This document shows, piece by piece, positions 17,884 to 26,862 of a DNA stretch of 64,000 nt (position 1 is its first letter; every line of letters starts with the position of its first letter). The translations under genes and the position numbers were made by a program. The notes below the pieces were generated by a model. That model did not search any database, was not told the DNA's origin, and saw only the letters and a program-made list of their open reading frames with translations. This DNA comes from Bin103 sp002238925 (GTDB taxonomy: Bacteria; Spirochaetota; Spirochaetia; SZUA-6; Bin103). The DNA lies in assembly GCA_965208065.1 (NCBI GenBank), contig OZ242313.1, positions 1,550,001 to 1,614,000 on the forward strand. Reading direction: 5' to 3'.

Positions 17884-17959
17884 CGCCGCCTCCGCGCCTA
17901 TCATACCCTTACCGCCGCCGCATCGCGCGGGGTGGAGCACGTACGGAGGGAGGGGTCCG

Positions 17960-18433
17960 ATGCGACCAACCAGTTCCGCCGGTGAGCGGTTCGTGGTATG
18001 TGCGGTGAGCGAGTTGCCCCCCGGCGCGCGGCGCATCGTCACGGTCGGGTCGCGCTCCATAGGCGTGTTCAACGTCGGCGGGCGCTACTACGCGCTGCGC
18101 AACGCGTGTCCGCACCAGGGCGCACCCCTGTGCGAGGGGCCGCTGACCGGCACCACGCTGCCGGGGCCGCCGGGCACCTTCCGCTACGGCCGGGAGGGCG
18201 AGATCCTGCGCTGCCCGTGGCATGGCTGGGAGTTCGACGTGACCAGCGGGCGCAGCATCTTCAACCCGCACGCCGTACGCGTGCGTGCCTACCCGGTGGC
18301 GGTAGAGGACGCCGATTGCTCGGCGGACGTCGATTGCGGGCCGGACGCCGTACGCGTGGAAACCTACCCGGTCAGCGTGGAGCGCAGGATGGTCGTGCTC
18401 CGCGGCGTGAGCGGTGTCAGCCGGCGAGGTTGA
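17960..18433 (+). CDS. Rieske [2Fe-2S] protein
   Basis: Small electron-transfer protein of 157 residues with both halves of the Rieske cluster site: CPHQG and CPWHGWEFD. It is most likely a ferredoxin partner or the lone Rieske domain of an oxygenase system. The start at 17960 is supported by a strong GGAGGGAGGGG. An odd feature is a repeated C-terminal segment: AVRVRAYPVAVE and then AVRVETYPVSVE about 20 residues later, with matching DNA. The next gene is an LLM-type flavin oxidoreductase 58 bases downstream, so the two may work as an oxygenase-reductase pair. Confidence 0.85.
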   Translation: MRPTSSAGERFVVCAVSELPPGARRIVTVGSRSIGVFNVGGRYYALRNACPHQGAPLCEGPLTGTTLPGPPGTFRYGREGEILRCPWHGWEFDVTSGRSIFNPHAVRVRAYPVAVEDADCSADVDCGPDAVRVETYPVSVERRMVVLRGVSGVSRRG

Positions 18434-18491
18434 CCGTTCGCCCGGTCCGTGAAACGGTGAGCCGGGCTGCCAGCCCAACGAGGAGCACCAC

Positions 18492-19436
18492 ATGAAATTC
18501 GGGATTCAGGTCAACGTCTACGGCGTCACCTGGGACGAGATCGCGCGTTCGATCAACGCCATGGAGGCGGGGCCGTGGCACAGTCTCTGGTTCGCCGACC
18601 ACTTCTTCCCGCCGTGGGGCGGTCCCAAGGGCCAGCGCGAGAGCGAGCACCGGCCGGCGTTCGAGGGCTACACGATGGCCGCGGTCGCCGCCGGCATGAC
18701 CAGCAAGCTGCGGCTCGGGCACCTGGTGCTCGGCAACACCTACCGCAACCCGGCGCTGCTCGCCAAGATGGCCACCTCGCTCGACCAGGCATCGAAGGGG
18801 CGGTTTACCCTCTCTTTGGGCGCCGCCTGGTGCGAGCGCGAGCACTACGGCTTCGGGTGGAAGTTCCCGACCATGCGCGAGCGCTCGGACCGCTTCGAGG
18901 AGGCGTGCAAGCTGATCCGCACGCTGTTCACCACGGAGGGCCCGATCGACTTCCGCGGCCGCTACTACTGGGCCGACCAGTTGCAGATGTCACCCGGCTG
19001 CTATCAGAAGCCGCACATTCCGATCCTGGTGGGCGGCACCGGCGAGCGGCGTACGCTGCGCACCCTGGCCAAGTATGGCGACGTGATGAACCTGGACGGC
19101 TGGGCCGGGCAGGGTGTGTCGCTGGAGATATTCCGCCACAAGGTGGAGGTGCTGGAGCGCCATTGCGAGCGCGCCGGGCGCGACCCGGCGGAGATCCGGC
19201 GCACCATCCTGATGCCGATCGTGGTCGGCGACGATGCCGCGGCGCAGGAGGAGGCCACGAGCCTGATGAAGCGGACCGGCGAAGGCACCATGGTCGGCAG
19301 CCGCCAGCAGGTGGTGGACGGGATTGGCGCGCTGATCGACGAAGGGGTCGACGAGATCATGTTCGGCAACATCCCGACCGGCAACGTAGAGGAAATCCAG
19401 CGCATCGAGCAGGAGATCGTCGCCGCGTTCGACTGA
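18492..19436 (+). CDS. LLM-class flavin-dependent oxidoreductase
   Basis: Luciferase-like monooxygenase of 314 residues with a TIM-barrel fold, using FMN or F420. The N-terminus KFGIQVNVYGVTWDEI and the segments LRLGHLVLGNTYRNPALLAK and HIPILVGGTGERRTLRT are typical. An AGGAG lies just before the ATG. It is probably cotranscribed with the Rieske gene. Substrate and cofactor (FMN versus F420) cannot be decided from sequence. Confidence 0.85.
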   Translation: MKFGIQVNVYGVTWDEIARSINAMEAGPWHSLWFADHFFPPWGGPKGQRESEHRPAFEGYTMAAVAAGMTSKLRLGHLVLGNTYRNPALLAKMATSLDQASKGRFTLSLGAAWCEREHYGFGWKFPTMRERSDRFEEACKLIRTLFTTEGPIDFRGRYYWADQLQMSPGCYQKPHIPILVGGTGERRTLRTLAKYGDVMNLDGWAGQGVSLEIFRHKVEVLERHCERAGRDPAEIRRTILMPIVVGDDAAAQEEATSLMKRTGEGTMVGSRQQVVDGIGALIDEGVDEIMFGNIPTGNVEEIQRIEQEIVAAFD

Positions 19437-19461
19437 ACGGGCTGGTCAGCGGGACAGAGCG

Positions 19462-22125
19462 TCAGCCGGGCAGGTAGTCGCGGTGAAAGCGCTGCCTGAC
19501 CGCGCCGCTGGCCAGCAGTTCGTCGATGCGCGTCTCCGGGTAGCCGGCGTCGCGCAGGATGGCGCGGCTGTCGCTGCCCATGTACGGCATCGGCCGGCCG
19601 AGCCGCAGCGCCGAGTTGCGGAAACGGGCGTAGGCGGGCGCCACCACGTCCACCGGGCTGCCGGCCGCGTGGTCGGTGATCCTGACCGCCGAGATGGAGC
19701 GACCGTCGTCCCAGTTGCGCGTCAGGTTGCCGGTGGTCATCTCGTGCAGGTACTCGCGGCGGATGTCCTCGATCGAGTCGACGCGGTGGCAGCCGAGGCC
19801 GGCCTGGTTGAACGCCACGGTCCAGAACGCCACCGGCCGCCGCCGAATCGCCGCTGCCAGGAACCGGATCCGGTCGGCGTCGCGCGCTTCGCCGGTCGGG
19901 AAGCCGGCAAGTTCTTCGATGGCAGCCACCCGTGCAAAGTCTGACGGCAGACCCTGCACGAACAGCCAGCCGTCGCGTGCCCGGTACAGGCGAGCCAGAG
20001 CGTGCTCGCCGCGGGCGCGTTGGCCGTGCGGCTCGCCGCCCGGGCGGTGGTGGTCGGTGGCCACCATGAACGGCGCCTGCACCAGTTGCGCTGCCTGCGC
20101 CAGGGAGGCGGACACCCGGTCGCCGCCGCCGCCGTTGTTGCGCTTGTACAGGGCCAGCGCCAGCCCGTAGGCGGCGGAGTAGCCGGCCATGTAGTCGATG
20201 CACGAGCCCCAGCCGTGCAGCACCGGCTTGCCGTCGCCGCCGTAGCGGCGCATGATCCCGGTCGCCCCCTGCACCGCCGGGTCGAACGAAGTCCACGCCG
20301 CCCACGGACCGGGGCGCGGGCCGTTGTAGGCGGTAAAGCTCAGGTAGATGATGTCCGGCTTGCGCCGCTTGATGCTCTCGTAGTCGATGCCGAGCCGCTC
20401 CGCAACGCCGAGCCGGAAGTTGTGCACCACCACGTCCGCGGTTTCGAGCAGGTCCCAGAAAATGGCAAGCCCCTCTTCGGTCTTGAGGTCCAGCACCATG
20501 GAGCGCTTGCCCTGACTCACCTCGATCGGAAACCAGGAGAAGCGCAGCGGACCCAGGTAGGTGGTGGGCGGGTCGATCTTGATAACGTCGGCGCCGTACT
20601 CGGCCAGGGTGCGGGCACTGCACGGGCCGGCCAGCACGTTGGACAGGTCCAGCACCCGGACGCCGCTCAGCATCTGCCTGGCCGCCGGGCCCGCGGTCCC
20701 CGCCTCGTGTGCGGCTTGCGAACGCGCGGCGCTCTCGGGGCTCGCTGCTCCTTTGCCCGCGGCTTCCGCCTCGGCGCCTTCGGAGTCCGCGGGCTGAGCG
20801 GCGGCCGCGCCGGCAGCGGATTGGGCTGCAGGAGGTGCCTGCTCCCACTCCTGCAGCACCGCTTCAAGCTCGCCGTCGACGGCGGCGCGAGGGTCGAACC
20901 ACCGGTCCGCCGTTCCGGCCAGCGAAACCTGCACCCCCAGCTGCCGCATCTTGCCGTGGCGCGGGTCGTCGACATCGACCGTGATGCCGGCGGTCAGCGT
21001 CTCGGGCGCGTGCAGCCACTCGTCGGCGGTGAGTTGCGGCGAAAACGGCACCTTGCCGTCGAGCAGCTCCAGCCAGTGCGCGGCCGGCTGTTCGGCGAAC
21101 AGCTTGGCCAGCCGCTTGCGGATGCGCCGCTTCCACGATTTGCTCAGCATCGTCCATTCCTGGACGTTGTTGGTCAGCTCCAGGTTGTCGTACGGGTACC
21201 GGTCCACCATGCCGGCCTCGATCAGCTCGTCGTAGAGGCCCATCGCCTTCAGGAAGAACTGGCTGTGGTTGGAGTTGCCGCCGGCGAGCAGGTACACCCA
21301 GCCGCCGTCGCTCGTGCGGTAGCTGTCGTTCGGACCGGGGTGCATGCGGCCGAGCCGGCGCAGGATGGCGCGCCAGCCGGGGCCGCCGGTCAGGCGCACG
21401 TAGGCGCGCAGCAGCGGCACCAGGAAACGCTGCGTGGCGCGCGGCATGATCGGCATGCCGTAGCGCACCGGCTGCTTCGCCACCCGGTACAGCAGGATGC
21501 CGGTCGCGGCCAGCGCCGCGCTCAGCAACGGCACCTCGATCACCTCGCCGCGACCGCTCCCGGCGCGCGCATGCAGGGCCAGCGTCACCGCCAGGGCGCC
21601 GTGAATGGCCCCGTAGGTGGAGGCCAGCGGTACCGGAGTGTACACCGGCGGCGCTCCGACCAGGCGGCCGGTCGAGTCGAGGTCGGTGTACAGCCCGCAG
21701 GCCGCGTTCAGCACCCCTTCGAACGCGCGGATGTTGGCCTTGCCCAGGTCGGTCGACGCGAACCCCGGCAGCGAAAGGTAAACCAGGCGGGGGTGCCGCC
21801 CCGTGACCACCTGCGCGCCGAGGCCGAGCCGGTCCATCACCCCCGGACGAAAGTTCTCGATTACCACGTCGGCGGCCGCGATCAGGCGCCGGGCGGCCGC
21901 CACGCCGTCCTCGCTCTTCAGGTCCAGCTCGACCCGCGTCTTGCCGCGGTTGTACATCGCATCCGCGGGATCGCCGGCGCCTGCGCTCCGCGTGCCGGGC
22001 CGGTCGATCTTGATTACCTCGGCGCCCTGGTCGGCGAGCAGCATGCCGGCCAACGGTCCTGCGATGTAGTGGCCGAAATCGACCACCCGCACCCCAGCCA
22101 GCGGCGGTGCGCCATCAGCCGGCAT
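19462..22125 (-). CDS. Double-domain class III CoA-transferase (CaiB/BaiF fusion)
   Basis: Protein of 887 residues with two complete type III CoA-transferase units in tandem, joined by an Ala/Glu-rich linker of about 60 residues. Each unit repeats the family pattern: GHYIAGPLAGMLLADQGAEV and NRGKTRVELDLKSEDG in the first, LSNVLAGPCSARTLAEYGAD and SQGKRSMVLDLKTEEG in the second. Such enzymes move CoA between carboxylic acids such as carnitine, formate/oxalate or 2-methylacyl compounds. Single-unit members are about 400 residues, so this is a genuine fusion. The start at 22125 is backed by GGAGGCAGGAG. It is convergent with the LLM gene. Confidence 0.85.
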   Translation of the reverse strand: MPADGAPPLAGVRVVDFGHYIAGPLAGMLLADQGAEVIKIDRPGTRSAGAGDPADAMYNRGKTRVELDLKSEDGVAAARRLIAAADVVIENFRPGVMDRLGLGAQVVTGRHPRLVYLSLPGFASTDLGKANIRAFEGVLNAACGLYTDLDSTGRLVGAPPVYTPVPLASTYGAIHGALAVTLALHARAGSGRGEVIEVPLLSAALAATGILLYRVAKQPVRYGMPIMPRATQRFLVPLLRAYVRLTGGPGWRAILRRLGRMHPGPNDSYRTSDGGWVYLLAGGNSNHSQFFLKAMGLYDELIEAGMVDRYPYDNLELTNNVQEWTMLSKSWKRRIRKRLAKLFAEQPAAHWLELLDGKVPFSPQLTADEWLHAPETLTAGITVDVDDPRHGKMRQLGVQVSLAGTADRWFDPRAAVDGELEAVLQEWEQAPPAAQSAAGAAAAQPADSEGAEAEAAGKGAASPESAARSQAAHEAGTAGPAARQMLSGVRVLDLSNVLAGPCSARTLAEYGADVIKIDPPTTYLGPLRFSWFPIEVSQGKRSMVLDLKTEEGLAIFWDLLETADVVVHNFRLGVAERLGIDYESIKRRKPDIIYLSFTAYNGPRPGPWAAWTSFDPAVQGATGIMRRYGGDGKPVLHGWGSCIDYMAGYSAAYGLALALYKRNNGGGGDRVSASLAQAAQLVQAPFMVATDHHRPGGEPHGQRARGEHALARLYRARDGWLFVQGLPSDFARVAAIEELAGFPTGEARDADRIRFLAAAIRRRPVAFWTVAFNQAGLGCHRVDSIEDIRREYLHEMTTGNLTRNWDDGRSISAVRITDHAAGSPVDVVAPAYARFRNSALRLGRPMPYMGSDSRAILRDAGYPETRIDELLASGAVRQRFHRDYLPG

Positions 22126-22278
22126 GGCTCCTGCCTCCCGGCCACCGGCCAAGGGAGTCTGTAACGGCGTCAGCGACCATGCGCAGACTGTACCCGACAA
22201 TCACCGCCGCCGCCACTCGGCTGCTTCATCAGCTGCTGGCCGGTGCTGTGTGGCGGGACACGAGTCGTCGTCGGTGGA

Positions 22279-22313
22279 CATAGTCAGGTAGGTGGTCATA
22301 TTATTGGACTATG
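22279..22313. promoter_or_regulatory. Inverted repeat at the antitoxin start (likely operator)
   Basis: CATAGTC at 22279 and its complement GACTATG at 22307-22313 flank an AT-rich TCATATTATTG that could serve as the -10. The right arm covers the antitoxin ATG. Such sites are where a Phd/VapC complex usually represses its own operon. The same arrangement is kept in the duplicate at 26.6 kb. Confidence 0.5.
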
Positions 22314-22559
22314 AATCGGATCAACGTGGCTGAGGCGAAGGCTCGGCTGTCACATTACCTCGCAAAGGTAGGCGAGGGTGAAACGGTGCTCATTTGTCGC
22401 CGGAACGTTCCGATAGCCGAACTGCGGCCGATTCGGGCCCCACTGCGTCAGCCGCGTCCCGTGGGGACCGATCGGGGTATGACGATCCCGGACAGCTTCT
22501 TCGAACCGTTGCCCGATGACTTGCTTGACGCCTTCGAGGGGAGAGGCCGCGCAGGGTGA
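22311..22559 (+). CDS. Phd/YefM-type antitoxin
   Basis: Antitoxin of 82 residues with the Phd N-terminus MNRINVAEAKARLSHYLAKV, which dimerises on DNA, and the GETVLICRRNVPIAEL strand. The C-terminal part (PDSFFEPLPDDLLDAF) probably wraps the toxin. It overlaps the toxin start (GTGA), so the pair is co-translated. The protein is identical in the duplicate at 26614. Confidence 0.88.
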   Translation: MNRINVAEAKARLSHYLAKVGEGETVLICRRNVPIAELRPIRAPLRQPRPVGTDRGMTIPDSFFEPLPDDLLDAFEGRGRAG

Positions 22560-22942
22560 GACTCCTCCTCGATACCTGCACGTTTCTCTGGCTGGCGGCT
22601 GACGACGCCCAACTGACGGCGCGTGCCCGGAGCGTGTGCCGCAGCCCCGGCAACGACGTGTTTCTGAGCGCGCTGTGCGCGTGGGAGATCTCGATCAAGC
22701 ATCGCCTTGGACGTTTGCCACTACCCGAGTCGCCCGTGCGCTTCGTGGTGAGCCGGCGCGAGGCGCTCCAGCTTGAGCCGCTGAGTTTCGACGAGTCCAG
22801 CGCCGCCCACGAAGGTCTGTTGCCGCCGCATCACCGGGACCCCTTCGATCGCGGGCTCATTGCCCAGGCGATCGTCAACGGCATGACGCTCGTGACCCCG
22901 GATCCAATAATCGCCCGTTACCCCGTTCCAACACTCTGGTAG
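22556..22942 (+). CDS. PIN-domain ribonuclease toxin (VapC type)
   Basis: Toxin of 128 residues with a PIN fold. Acidic residues of the metal site are visible in LLLDTCTFLW (Asp), CAWEISIKHRLGR (Glu) and HHRDPFDRGLIAQA (two Asp). A GTG start overlaps the antitoxin TGA. It probably cleaves RNA and is held inactive by the upstream antitoxin. The partial copy at 26859 is destroyed by a frameshift, so this is the only working toxin of the duplicated pair. Confidence 0.88.
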   Translation: MRLLLDTCTFLWLAADDAQLTARARSVCRSPGNDVFLSALCAWEISIKHRLGRLPLPESPVRFVVSRREALQLEPLSFDESSAAHEGLLPPHHRDPFDRGLIAQAIVNGMTLVTPDPIIARYPVPTLW

Positions 22943-22968
22943 TGCAGTTCGGCGGCGAGCGGACGTGG

Positions 22969-23180
22969 TCAAAGCGTCAGACGAGCCTGACCGACAGGCA
23001 CTCGCCTGGTGCGATAGGTGGCGAGGAGACCGTCCACCTCCTGCTCGGCCAACTCGTCGATGGAAACTTTGAACCGCAACGCGTTGTGCAGTTCCAACTC
23101 GAGCTACGTCCGTACCGCCTGGTCGAAGCCTGGAGCAGCCGCAGATCGACGAGTAGCGCGGATCCAGGGTGATGTCGGTG
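22969..23180 (-). pseudogene. Unrecognised gene remnant between toxin and HNH gene
   Basis: The reverse strand reads an open stretch ending ATYRTRRVPVGQARLTL with a stop at 22969, preceded by an in-frame TAG that separates it from AAPGFDQAVRT. It looks like the C-terminus of a small gene broken by a nonsense codon. I do not recognise the family. This segment is absent from the duplicated copy, where another remnant sits in its place. The rest of 22943-23196 shows nothing else. Confidence 0.3.
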
Positions 23181-23196
23181 GTGCGCGCCGCTGGCC

Positions 23197-25134
23197 TTGC
23201 CACACCACCCGACCGCTCAGGGTTGATCAAGCGCCCCAGATGGCCGGCGTGAAGCAAGTGCGACCTTTACCGATCGCTGGACGTGCGGGCCTGGCGCGAA
23301 AAAGTAGCTGATTTCGTGGATTCGGGGTTGACATGGTTTGGGCCGTCCAATCGAGCCGCGTGCCGACTCCAGCCGGGATTTCGCGCACGGTGCGCGTGGC
23401 CGGCTTCTCCCTTGTGCGGCCGTACGTATTGACCCCGAAAGCCAAAATCCGTCCTCCGACGGCTTCACGGGCCGTTATGGGGCGGGTGAAATCCGGGTGT
23501 ACGATGCATCATGGAACGCAACACGATCACCCTTGCACGCCACGCGACAGCGCCCGAGCGGCCTGATGCCGCTCACGAGACGGCGGCAGACCGCGAGCCT
23601 GGGGACGGTGCTGCATTGCAACTGGATCTGGGGCAGGAGCCCGAGCTGAAACGCCTCGGGAACCAGATCGCCGAGCTGTCGGCGCGCATCGACGCGGCTA
23701 ACTACGAGCTGCTGTGCCAACTGCGCGAGTTCGACCGCCGCTACGGCTGGGAGGGGTGGCGCTCGTGCGCGCACTGGCTGAACTGGCGCACCGGCCTCGC
23801 CCTCGGCGCCGCGCGCGAGAAGCTGCGCGTGGCCGCCGCGCTGGCCGACCTGAACCACATTGCCGCGGCCATGGCGCGCGGCCAGTTGTCCTACTCGAAG
23901 GTGCGAGCGCTGACGCGGGTAGCCACGCCCGCCACCGAGGCGCGGCTGCTGGCGGTAGCCTTGAGCGCCACCGCCGCGAACGTGGAGCGGCTGGTACGGG
24001 CGTGGCGGCGGGTGGACCGCGATGCGCAACCGGATGCCGAGCAGGTGCTGCTGGCGCGCCGGGCACTGAGCATGCAGGTGGACGAGGACGGCATGGTGGT
24101 GCTGCGCGGCCGGTTGCCGGCGGAGGTGGGAGCGGTGCTGCTGCGCGCCGTGGAGGCGGCACTGGAGCAGGTGCCGGCGAGCGCGGACGGCGCCGAGTCC
24201 ACGATTGCGCAGCGGCGGGCCGATGCGCTCGGGCTGGTGGCGGAGAGCGCGCTGGCCGGCGGGCTCGATCCGGGCAACTCCGCCGACCGCTTCCAGGTGA
24301 CCGTGCATGTGCAGGCGGACACACTCGCCGCGCGCGAGGCCGCCGGCGAGGCGCGGCGCGTTTCCGCGGGAGCCAGCCCGGCACCGTCCGAGCTGCCCGC
24401 CGCCGCAGCGAACGGTGCCGCGGCCCGGTCGCCACGTCGCGACGAGTTCGCGGGTTACGGCGGTGGCGCCAAGGATCACGTTTCCGCGAAAATTGCGCCG
24501 GACACGGATACGGACCTGGACGCCGGCCTCGGCGTTATCGAACAGGTGGGCGGGCTCCATCTCGGCAGGGAGACGGCCCGACGCGTGGGCTGCGATGCCG
24601 GCGTCGTGGTGCTGAGCCACGGAGTCGATGGCGAGGTTCTGGACGTCGGGCGCAGGACGCGCACCGTGCCGAGCGCCCTGCGCCGCGCCCTGCACAGCCG
24701 CGACCGCGGCCAGTGCCAGTTCCCGGGCTGCGAGTCGCGCCGCTGCGATGCTCACCACGTCGAACATTGGGCCGACGGCGGCGCAACGAGGCTGCAGAAT
24801 CTCGTTCTCGCGTGCCGATTCCATCACCGCGCGCTGCATGAAGGGGGCTTTCGGGTGGTTCCGGGTGACGCGGATGGGCAGTTCCGGTTCCTGCACCCGG
24901 ATGGCGAGCCGCTGCCGGCGGAACCGCCGCTGCCGAATTGGGAAGGTGCTCCGCTGGCGCCGATCGACGCGCGGCTGGCGGCGGCCGGTATCAGCATCGG
25001 CCCCCACACCGCCACTCCTGAGTGGTACGGAGAGTCGCTGGACCTGACGGCGGCGCTCGACGTGCTGTGGGAGCCGCCGGCTGCCGCCGCGCGCGAGAGT
25101 TCCTGACTGCGCCGCCGGCTCGCATTCGCCGGGG
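23197..25134. repeat. Segmental duplication copy A, HNH part
   Basis: This block of about 1.9 kb recurs at 27511-29419. It contains about 310 bases of conserved upstream DNA plus the whole DUF222-HNH gene and a short 3' tail. Divergence is concentrated in the start region and the linker before the HNH domain. Confidence 0.88.
23511..25106 (+). CDS. DUF222/13E12-type HNH endonuclease, copy A
   Basis: Protein of 531 residues with the DUF222 region (residues about 40-270, LREFDRRYGWEGWRSCAHWL) and a C-terminal HNH nuclease at about 400-460. The nuclease core shows RDRGQCQFPGCESRRCDAHH, then HHVEHWADGG and CRFHHRALHEGG, so Cys pairs and His ligands are intact. Such proteins are multicopy in some genomes; their role (mobile-element nuclease or DNA processing) is not settled. 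A variable linker rich in Ala and acidic DTDT units lies between the domains. No strong ribosome site precedes the ATG. The upstream 310 bases are also duplicated. Confidence 0.85.
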   Translation: MERNTITLARHATAPERPDAAHETAADREPGDGAALQLDLGQEPELKRLGNQIAELSARIDAANYELLCQLREFDRRYGWEGWRSCAHWLNWRTGLALGAAREKLRVAAALADLNHIAAAMARGQLSYSKVRALTRVATPATEARLLAVALSATAANVERLVRAWRRVDRDAQPDAEQVLLARRALSMQVDEDGMVVLRGRLPAEVGAVLLRAVEAALEQVPASADGAESTIAQRRADALGLVAESALAGGLDPGNSADRFQVTVHVQADTLAAREAAGEARRVSAGASPAPSELPAAAANGAAARSPRRDEFAGYGGGAKDHVSAKIAPDTDTDLDAGLGVIEQVGGLHLGRETARRVGCDAGVVVLSHGVDGEVLDVGRRTRTVPSALRRALHSRDRGQCQFPGCESRRCDAHHVEHWADGGATRLQNLVLACRFHHRALHEGGFRVVPGDADGQFRFLHPDGEPLPAEPPLPNWEGAPLAPIDARLAAAGISIGPHTATPEWYGESLDLTAALDVLWEPPAAAARESS

Positions 25135-25156
25135 CGCGGCTATTTGTGGATAGTAG

Positions 25157-25203
25157 GTGCCGAGCTGGGGTGGCATGCTTCGCCGCGAGGGACGCCAGTA
25201 CAC
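25157..25203 (+). pseudogene. DppC permease internal fragment
   Basis: The sequence translates to VPSWGGMLRREGRQYT, which matches VPSWGGMLSREGRQYM inside the DppC permease at 33.7 kb, and the DNA is also closely similar. Only about 47 bases remain. It sits at the outer edge of duplication copy A. Confidence 0.6.
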
Positions 25204-25219
25204 CGGAAGTGATCCCGAA

Positions 25220-26218
25220 CTAAATGCCGGCTCTGCGTCCGCGCGCGGTCAGGCGGTAGGCCTGGTTCTTGGCGGTGGGAGATTCGGGACGGGTCATCTC
25301 CACCAGTCCCAGGGCCAGCGCCGGGCCCAGGTAGTTGGCGCGCAACGTGGGGCGGTGCGACAGACCCAGCTTCGCCAGCAGTTGGGCAGCACTCTGCGGA
25401 CCCTCGCGCAGCAGGTCGAGGAGCCGCGCTACTTGATCGGTTACCTGGTCGGCTGCTTGATCGGCCAAGACGGTCGGCGCAAGTGCCGCACGAATCATCT
25501 GCAGCATAAAGGTAACGAACGGCGTGCCTTCGCCCGCGGCCGAGCTGGCGCGGATTGCACCGTAGTAAGCGCTCTGATGAGCGTGTACCAGGCTCTCTAC
25601 CGGCAGGTAGGCGAACAGCGGCCGCCAGCGGGTAAGGATCAAGGTTTGCCACAGCCGCCCCAGGCGGCCATTGCCGTCCTCGAACGGGTGAATGAACTCA
25701 AACTCGTAATGAAACACGGAGCTGACGATGAGCGGATGGTCGCCGGTGCTCAGCACCCAGTGCAGCAGCGCCGCCATCAACTCCGGCACGCGTCCGGCGG
25801 GCGGTGCGACGTGGTGGACGATTCCTGCACCTCCGACGGCAACGCCGCCGGAACGATAGCGGCCCGGGCGGTCGAGCAGACCGGCCATCAGCACGCCGTG
25901 CGCACGCAACAGGTCTGCCTCGCTTTCCGGTGCCCACGACTCGTAGCGGTCGTACGCATTGATGGCGTTGCGCGCCTCCTGGATCTCGCGCAGCGATCCG
26001 ATGACCAGTTTGCCGTCGAGCAGCGTGGCGACTTGTTCTTCGCTCAGGGTGTTCCCCTCGATTGCCAAGGAGCCGCGTATCGAGCGGATACGGCTGATGC
26101 GCCGCAGACGCAGATCCCGGGCTACCCCCAGAGCCTCCGCGCGGCCAAGACCCTCGCCGATCTGCTCCACCAGCGACAGGATCTCGGGAGTAATCCGGTA
26201 GGGCGGTGCTTCGTTCAT
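25220..26218 (-). CDS. Fic-domain protein (likely AMP-transferase)
   Basis: Fic protein of 332 residues. The active-site loop is HPFEDGNGRLGRLW, complete with His, acidic residue and Arg, which transfers AMP or a similar group to a target hydroxyl. The N-terminal segment SLAIEGNT matches the inhibitory helix of class II Fic proteins that contain their own antitoxin motif. The C-terminal part (LLDLLREGPQSAAQLLAKLG) resembles a winged helix. It sits between the two duplication copies. No partner gene is visible. Confidence 0.88.
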   Translation of the reverse strand: MNEAPPYRITPEILSLVEQIGEGLGRAEALGVARDLRLRRISRIRSIRGSLAIEGNTLSEEQVATLLDGKLVIGSLREIQEARNAINAYDRYESWAPESEADLLRAHGVLMAGLLDRPGRYRSGGVAVGGAGIVHHVAPPAGRVPELMAALLHWVLSTGDHPLIVSSVFHYEFEFIHPFEDGNGRLGRLWQTLILTRWRPLFAYLPVESLVHAHQSAYYGAIRASSAAGEGTPFVTFMLQMIRAALAPTVLADQAADQVTDQVARLLDLLREGPQSAAQLLAKLGLSHRPTLRANYLGPALALGLVEMTRPESPTAKNQAYRLTARGRRAGI

Positions 26219-26454
26219 GTTTCCGTTCTGTTGGGCAACTGCAGGCGGCCCGCAGCCGGAGACGATGATCTACTGCGCCGAGCATAGTGGCAACCGTGCG
26301 CACCGGTGCGGCGTCATGACGGCGTCCCCACCGGCGGCTCGTTCAGTTCAGCTACAGCCGTCGCAGGGCGCGACGGCGCGAACGCTCGGTGGTTCGAGAA
26401 TCGCGCGCAGTGCGCTGATCCTGATCAAGGAGTTTTTGCACCGGATTATGCAAG

Positions 26455-26530
26455 CAAGGATCGCGAAGTAGGAGCGCACCGATGTGGCGGGCACGCCCGT
26501 CGCTCGGGACACGTTCGCGTAGTTCAGCTG
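26455..26530 (-). pseudogene. Fragment of a COG1373-type AAA ATPase
   Basis: The reverse strand reads QLNYANVSRATGVPATSVRS followed by YFAIL, the conserved HTH-like segment of AAA/DUF4143 ATPases. The remainder of that gene is missing. The homology stops exactly where duplication copy B begins. The rest of 26219-26524 contains no gene I can support. Confidence 0.5.
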
Positions 26531-26581
26531 CTGGCCGGTGCTGTGTGGCGGGACACGAGTCACACGAGTCGTCGTCATCGA

Positions 26582-26616
26582 CATAGTCAGGTAGGTAGTC
26601 ATATTATTGGACTATG
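26582..26616. promoter_or_regulatory. Inverted repeat at the copy B antitoxin start
   Basis: CATAGTC at 26582-26588 and GACTATG at 26610-26616 repeat the operator-like arrangement of copy A, with one base changed in the spacer. The antitoxin could therefore still be expressed and could act on both operators. Confidence 0.45.
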
Positions 26617-26862
26617 AATCGGATCAACGTGGCTGAGGCGAAGGCTCGGCTGTCACATTACCTCGCGAAGGTTGGCGAGGGTGAAACGGTGCTCATTTGT
26701 CGCCGGAACGTTCCGATAGCCGAACTGCGGCCGATTCGGGCCCCACTGCGTCAGCCGCGTCCCGTGGGGACCGATCGGGGCATGACGATCCCGGACAGCT
26801 TCTTCGAACCGTTGCCCGATGACTTGCTTGACGCCTTCGAGGGGAGAGGCCGCGCAGGGTGA
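26614..26862 (+). CDS. Phd/YefM-type antitoxin, duplicate without toxin
   Basis: Protein sequence identical to the antitoxin at 22311 (82 residues). Because its own toxin partner is broken, it is an orphan antitoxin that could add to or cross-protect against the intact pair. The same inverted repeat overlaps its start codon. Confidence 0.85.
   Translation: MNRINVAEAKARLSHYLAKVGEGETVLICRRNVPIAELRPIRAPLRQPRPVGTDRGMTIPDSFFEPLPDDLLDAFEGRGRAG

Larger units (their letters stand above)
22230..22713. repeat. Segmental duplication copy A, toxin-antitoxin part
   Basis: This stretch recurs nearly identically at 26525-27023, starting at CAGCTGCTGGCCGG and ending in CGCCTTGGACG. It includes the antitoxin promoter, the whole antitoxin and the first half of the toxin. 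This copy is intact; the other has a 7-base insertion in the toxin. Confidence 0.9.

Noticed and set aside
20002..22164. 720-codon open frame antisense to the CoA transferase
   Set aside because: It is an antisense shadow typical of GC-rich DNA; the sense protein has full family motifs and the antisense product has none.
23511..25106. HNH gene as an intein or group II intron protein
   Set aside because: It is a free-standing gene with the DUF222 domain, no splice blocks and no surrounding host gene.
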